This document shows positions 32,719-37,017 of a stretch of DNA of 37,017 nucleotides, piece by piece (within the stretch, counting starts at the first letter, position 1; each line of letters begins with the position of its first letter). Position numbers and translations under genes: made by a program. Origin of the DNA: Phoronis australis (taxonomy: Eukaryota > Phoronida > Phoronidae); contig NMRA01000153.1 in the NCBI GenBank assembly GCA_002633005.1, positions 254,789-291,805 of the forward strand. Direction: 5' to 3'. A model generated the notes under the pieces. That model saw nothing but the letters and a program-made list of their open reading frames with translations. It ran no database searches and was not told where the DNA came from.

Positions 32719-35700
32719 ATTTTTGCGTGGCGGTGAAGTTTCCCCATCACCATTAGGTGTGTGGCGGTCAATTTGAGTATGATTTACGAGTGGCGGGGCC
32801 AAAAAGGAGCGTGGCGGGCCACCCAGAAGGTTACAAGCAGGGGAAACCCTGATGTTATTTAAATAAGACTTTTATTATGAATCAGTCCAAACATAGATTC
32901 ACTTTAAACACCCACTACTACCGCCCCGCTTCTACAGTGGTGTTTTTGAAAATGGCGTTCATCAAGACATACTCAGACACGCACTTTCATTCTGTTCCAC
33001 AAGTATTTTTTGTTGTATTTTCAAGGGACCAATTCCATGGATTTGTTTTCCTTGTTCTTAACCAACACATTCAATACATTTCTATTTTTTTCAAAGCCTT
33101 AAATGAGCGTACGAAAATGCAGAGGTATTAGAGGTGACCCAGCAAATGACCTATTTTTCAGAGTATGCAGATCGACTTGATATCGGTTACAATTGGTCAC
33201 CAACCCAGTAACTGAGAAACTACTGTAGAGTGCAATGCTGTGGTCATGCTCCAGTAATAATGCTGGTAATCAGGCAATCACACCTTTGTGTAGTGTAAAG
33301 AGCAAAAGTGCAGGTCTGCCTCAGGAAACAACATATCGTCAAAATGCTTTGAGTTAAGGAGTGTTTTCTACCACACACCATATTGTCCAGTTCATTAGTC
33401 TAGCTATTCACTCCATTGAACTGCCGTTATTGGGGGAGAAAATTGGATATTAATGTTAAATAGCATGGAAACTGAGTAGGATAAGAAAAAAAAAACAGAT
33501 TCTATTGACAACAGCCATTGATGGTCTTTAGAAAGACATGCACTTTTAGACTCTACTCAGCAAACACGGCCAATCATGATATACACTAGACACAACAACC
33601 TTCCACTAACCACAAAACTAATTCTATTTCACTAGTGAACACTTGGACAAGAAAATATAGAGCAACTGCATCAAAGCAGAGCCAGAAATTGAAAAGTGCA
33701 TCAAAACAAGCAATTGGAAGCACCATAAACTTATTTTTAACTCAACGCTAGTAGCTTTCCGTTTTATTTCTTTTAAATCCATATTCTAATTAAATAAAAT
33801 AAAATATCTTATGGTATTCTACTATTCAAACACAGTGATAGACAGTTGGGATGACTTCAAATGTCTTAAAGAGGCAGCCCTGGGGGGGAGGGGGGGACTG
33901 GCAGATGACATTGGGCAGACAATTTGACTTGGATTTGCATGGACAAACAGACCAACATTCACATATCATTCCTGATAACACTCAGCACTTGATCCCTACA
34001 GCCTACAGAAGGAGGTTTCCACAGTTAATCTGGACTATTACAAACGCTGTATAAATAACCACAACTACTGCACAAATACACTGTTTGCATAGCAGTCTAG
34101 ACCTGAGTTCGGTAGGGAAATGCTGGCAGAGGGTTCATGTTGCTTGGTCAACCAAACCTGGTATTCAATCACTAGGCGACCGCAAAAGAAATGGATCAGG
34201 CCAACACAATACAGTCCTAGCAATGTGGTATTCAGCCCACAGCCACCTGGTATTCAACCACTGCCACTTAAGAAAACACAGATCACACAACAAGTCTGTT
34301 GTGACAAACACACTTAAGACAAAAAGCTCGACAAAAACACGTCTAATCCAGATAATACCAGTCGTGACTATCAGAGCCATATCTGAAGGCAGTGAGATAG
34401 CCATGGAACAATGCAGCAGATTAGAATCTGTGTGGATAGGGTTTACTTTTAAAGATGTGACCCAGCAATAACCAATCACAATAAGCAACCTTCAAAGTAT
34501 TTACACACTTGGGTTAAACAGTGCTGAAAACTTTCAGTTTCACGTCTGGCTGGTATTGGTTCCCCATAAGCATCCTCTTACATATGGCAAAACAGGTGCG
34601 AATGTCATAGCCCATTAATGCAAGTTGCTCTTTCCACAGTTTGACAACCCCACCATGTCCTCCTGGAGAACACAACTTACCAGACGAACTAAACACGACT
34701 AGTAAAAAAGAGCGCAATTTTTGACTGCTACTTCAGCAACCGCAGTAAATCGACTGCTTGTGGGCAGTTGAAAACAGCCGAGCTGGAAAGCCAGAGTGAC
34801 ATTTGCACTGGGTAAACATCTGTCACAGATGTGGAGCCCAGAGGCATTGCTCAACAACTTTTGAGCCAGACGGTTTCAACATTTGGGAAGTAAACAACAC
34901 TATTCCAGACAAAACAAAATGAGTCAGACAACAGCTCAGACACTTCCTGTCAATTAATTAGGAGAATTCAATGAACCCACTGTTTCAAACTACATTTGAT
35001 ATATGCATTTTTCAGCAGTAAGTCTTCACACACAATATCGACCAACGTGTCTGACACAAAACGCACACATACCAATAAAATCGATAAATCGCCGACAGGA
35101 CAAATGTTTTCCTGCCTACCTATGGCACATCACAATGAAACAGGCAAGCATGTCTAACCAGGTAAGACTGGTTGATCAACAGTGACTGTTTACACACAAG
35201 TTTGGCCCTAGGGCACAGACACATGGTAATGAACCACTTTGTCAGAGGTATTCATGCTTTGTTTAGTATACTGGAATCATACAACCACATCCATTCTACA
35301 TATCACTGGAGATGAAGACATAGCAAGCACACAGAGCTAACTTATCAGGACAGCATTTTGTCAGTATGAGTGATTTATGTCTATGTTTAGGTACTTGAAA
35401 ATTGTCACCCAAACACTAAGTGCAGAGAGATTCCAAGAACACCTGGCCTAGCCAGTGAACTCTCACCAGCAGTCATATGTGCACAACTTGGAAACCAAAC
35501 CAAGGGCTTTTTGGGAGATTTACGTTCATGCCTCAATATCATTTCGGTGACTGAGCAATACTATTTCAGTATGATAAGAAGTGATCAGCCTCACACTCTC
35601 CGCGATGTAGCGAGTGAATGACCGTAAAAATCCAACAGTTTTGAAAATAACGGTCAGTCATTCTAGCGACGTAGTGAAATACACTTTGTGACTAAATCGC

Positions 35701-37017
35701 CATACGGTATTGGTCATCAGTCAGCGCCACCTCCAGTTTGCTCCATTCGGTAAGATATTTATGGTAGTGGGACTTCACGGGGTGACATTGCCAGCGGTAT
35801 TAAATTCTTTGTCATCATTCCACAAAATTACCACTGCCAGGTTTTGAGACATTGCAATAATTCGCCCAGGAAAGTCATTTGTCCAATATCTCTGATTGAA
35901 TGAAACTTATGTTTTCACTTTGTCAACTGGACCAGTCTAGCTCACCAAAATTGGGAACTAGGTCAAGCGGAAATCACTTTCATGCTTCTAGAGCTAAATA
36001 ACAGACATTTCCTAGTAATCTGTAGAGGGCTGAAACCAACTGTTATTGCAGAAAGAAAAAATATTAAGGCCTTGATAGGATAAATTAGCTCATTTCCTAA
36101 TTTTAGACATTAAGGGGCATCTTTGGGATGAAGTGTTAACCCTTTTCAACAAGCACGAAGTCACAAAAATTCAACAGGACCGTGTGTCATGTGATCTACT
36201 ACTCTACATGCATACAAGCCACCACTGGTAAAAAAGCCAGGGTGCCACAAAATTGCCATACAGTACACACATATCAGAGCAAGCACTTAAAATACAGGAA
36301 TTCATCTAACTTAAGTTAGAAATGTTTATGAAAGTTATGCTTACAGAAAAATCTCACAAATTTAGCAGAGTAGTGAAATTTCATTCTTTTCATTTCCAAA
36401 TTAAACTCAAATTGCATAGAGTAAATGCTTCATTATTTTTAAGTTCTACATTGTAGCCAGTGTCAGACAATGTGTTGAAAAACTGTGGACATCCCCAACA
36501 ATGCTAGAAGACTTTAAGGATTAAAAAGGTTAATTATATGTCAGAAATTTTACTGTTTGTGATAACAACGGTGTTACTGTACCCTCAAATAATGGATGTT
36601 GAAGAATTCCACTGAGGTCATGCCATCAAAATTTTCCTACTAAAGCCTGCAGCGCACAAAAGGACACGCTTGAGTGCACTCGCCGAGTATCTTCCCACTG
36701 CACCCAATATACAATATGATTCTTGTCAGTGTTCATAAGACCACGCAGCTGACTGATGCAGGTCATGTGACAAGACTGGAGCATAATTTGGAAAATCTTC
36801 CCGAGGCAGACAGGTACGTATGTATGCCTTAAGTTTTAACAGAAAAATATCAGGGCCAGAACAAAACCGTGCTTGTAATTTGTACACAGACAATTTGACT
36901 CTTGGGCATAAAAAAACACGAAACGTGACAGATCTTTGGCACAAAATTCGCCAACCAAAATACACCAGAGAATTTATACAGGGCATGCCAGCAATTAGGA
37001 ACAGCAGCATCACATGC
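32719..37017. other. No gene recognised
   Basis: No conserved protein motif on either strand. The longest frames (34085-34471 on +, 36726-37013 on -) have no recognisable domain or splice context. A CTCF-like GCGCCACCTCCAG is at 35723-35736, and an imperfect inverted repeat (GTGAATGACCGT and ACGGTCAGTCATTC) spans about 35614-35664. This could be upstream intron of the - strand gene. Confidence 0.4.

Noticed and set aside
34085-34471. 128-codon + strand frame and overlapping - strand frame
   Set aside because: No domain, no splice context, no repeat of known coding elements; treated as chance.
36726-37013. 95-codon - strand frame with a hydrophobic start
   Set aside because: Considered as the missing transmembrane exon of the PMEPA1/LDLRAD4-like gene, but it lacks the Ile/Val-rich segment and juxtamembrane basic motif of that family.

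Overview
The window looks like nuclear DNA from an animal, most likely a marine invertebrate (a non-vertebrate deuterostome or a lophotrochozoan; I cannot narrow it further). It is AT-rich. The recognisable coding sequence is split into short exons with GT-AG introns, and much of the rest is degraded transposons, miniature inverted-repeat elements and minisatellites. There are no bacterial operons, CRISPR arrays, or tRNA or rRNA genes.

Two genes can be supported. On the + strand, six exons between 3312 and 13047 encode the C-terminal ~176 residues of a septin of the SEPT1/2/4/5 (SEPT2) subgroup: the end of the GTPase domain, the septin unique element and the C-terminal coiled coil. The exons for the P-loop and the rest of the GTPase lie upstream of the window. 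On the - strand, 17603-18199 is the terminal coding exon of a PMEPA1/LDLRAD4-family protein. It carries the Smad-interaction motif PPNR and two PPxY motifs that in this family recruit NEDD4-type ubiquitin ligases. The two genes are tail to tail, with about 4.5 kb between their stop codons. Upstream exons of the second gene (transmembrane segment, possible LDL-receptor class A domain) were not found; a CpG-rich stretch at 24480-25600 is a candidate promoter or alternative first exon.

Layout: 1-3311, flank or 5' intron of the septin gene, with a ~1.7 kb dispersed repeat and a 364-bp TTAA-flanked MITE. 3312-13047, septin exons with introns holding two more MITEs, three minisatellites, a 1.68-kb TTAA-flanked transposon with a coding relic (8805-10485) and a 1.4-kb foldback-like element with tandem-repeat arms (11494-12894). 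13048-17602, probable 3' UTRs and intergenic DNA. 17603-18199, PMEPA1/LDLRAD4-like exon. 18200-26000, presumed intron or upstream DNA of that gene with a TIR element, a nested hAT-like MITE, minisatellites and the CpG-rich block. 26008-28446, a second, inverted copy of the 1.7-kb repeat plus a third fragment. 29560-31880, a degenerate tandem array whose recurring core resembles a CTCF site. 32591-32718, an exact 16-bp tandem repeat. 32720-37017, nothing recognised.

No new multi-gene system is apparent. The points most worth a second look are the shifted PPxY/SIM layout of the PMEPA1/LDLRAD4-like tail, the inverted dispersed repeats with a palindromic TTAACCGCCC array that is flipped in one copy, the foldback-like element, and the CTCF-like core in the 30-kb tandem array.
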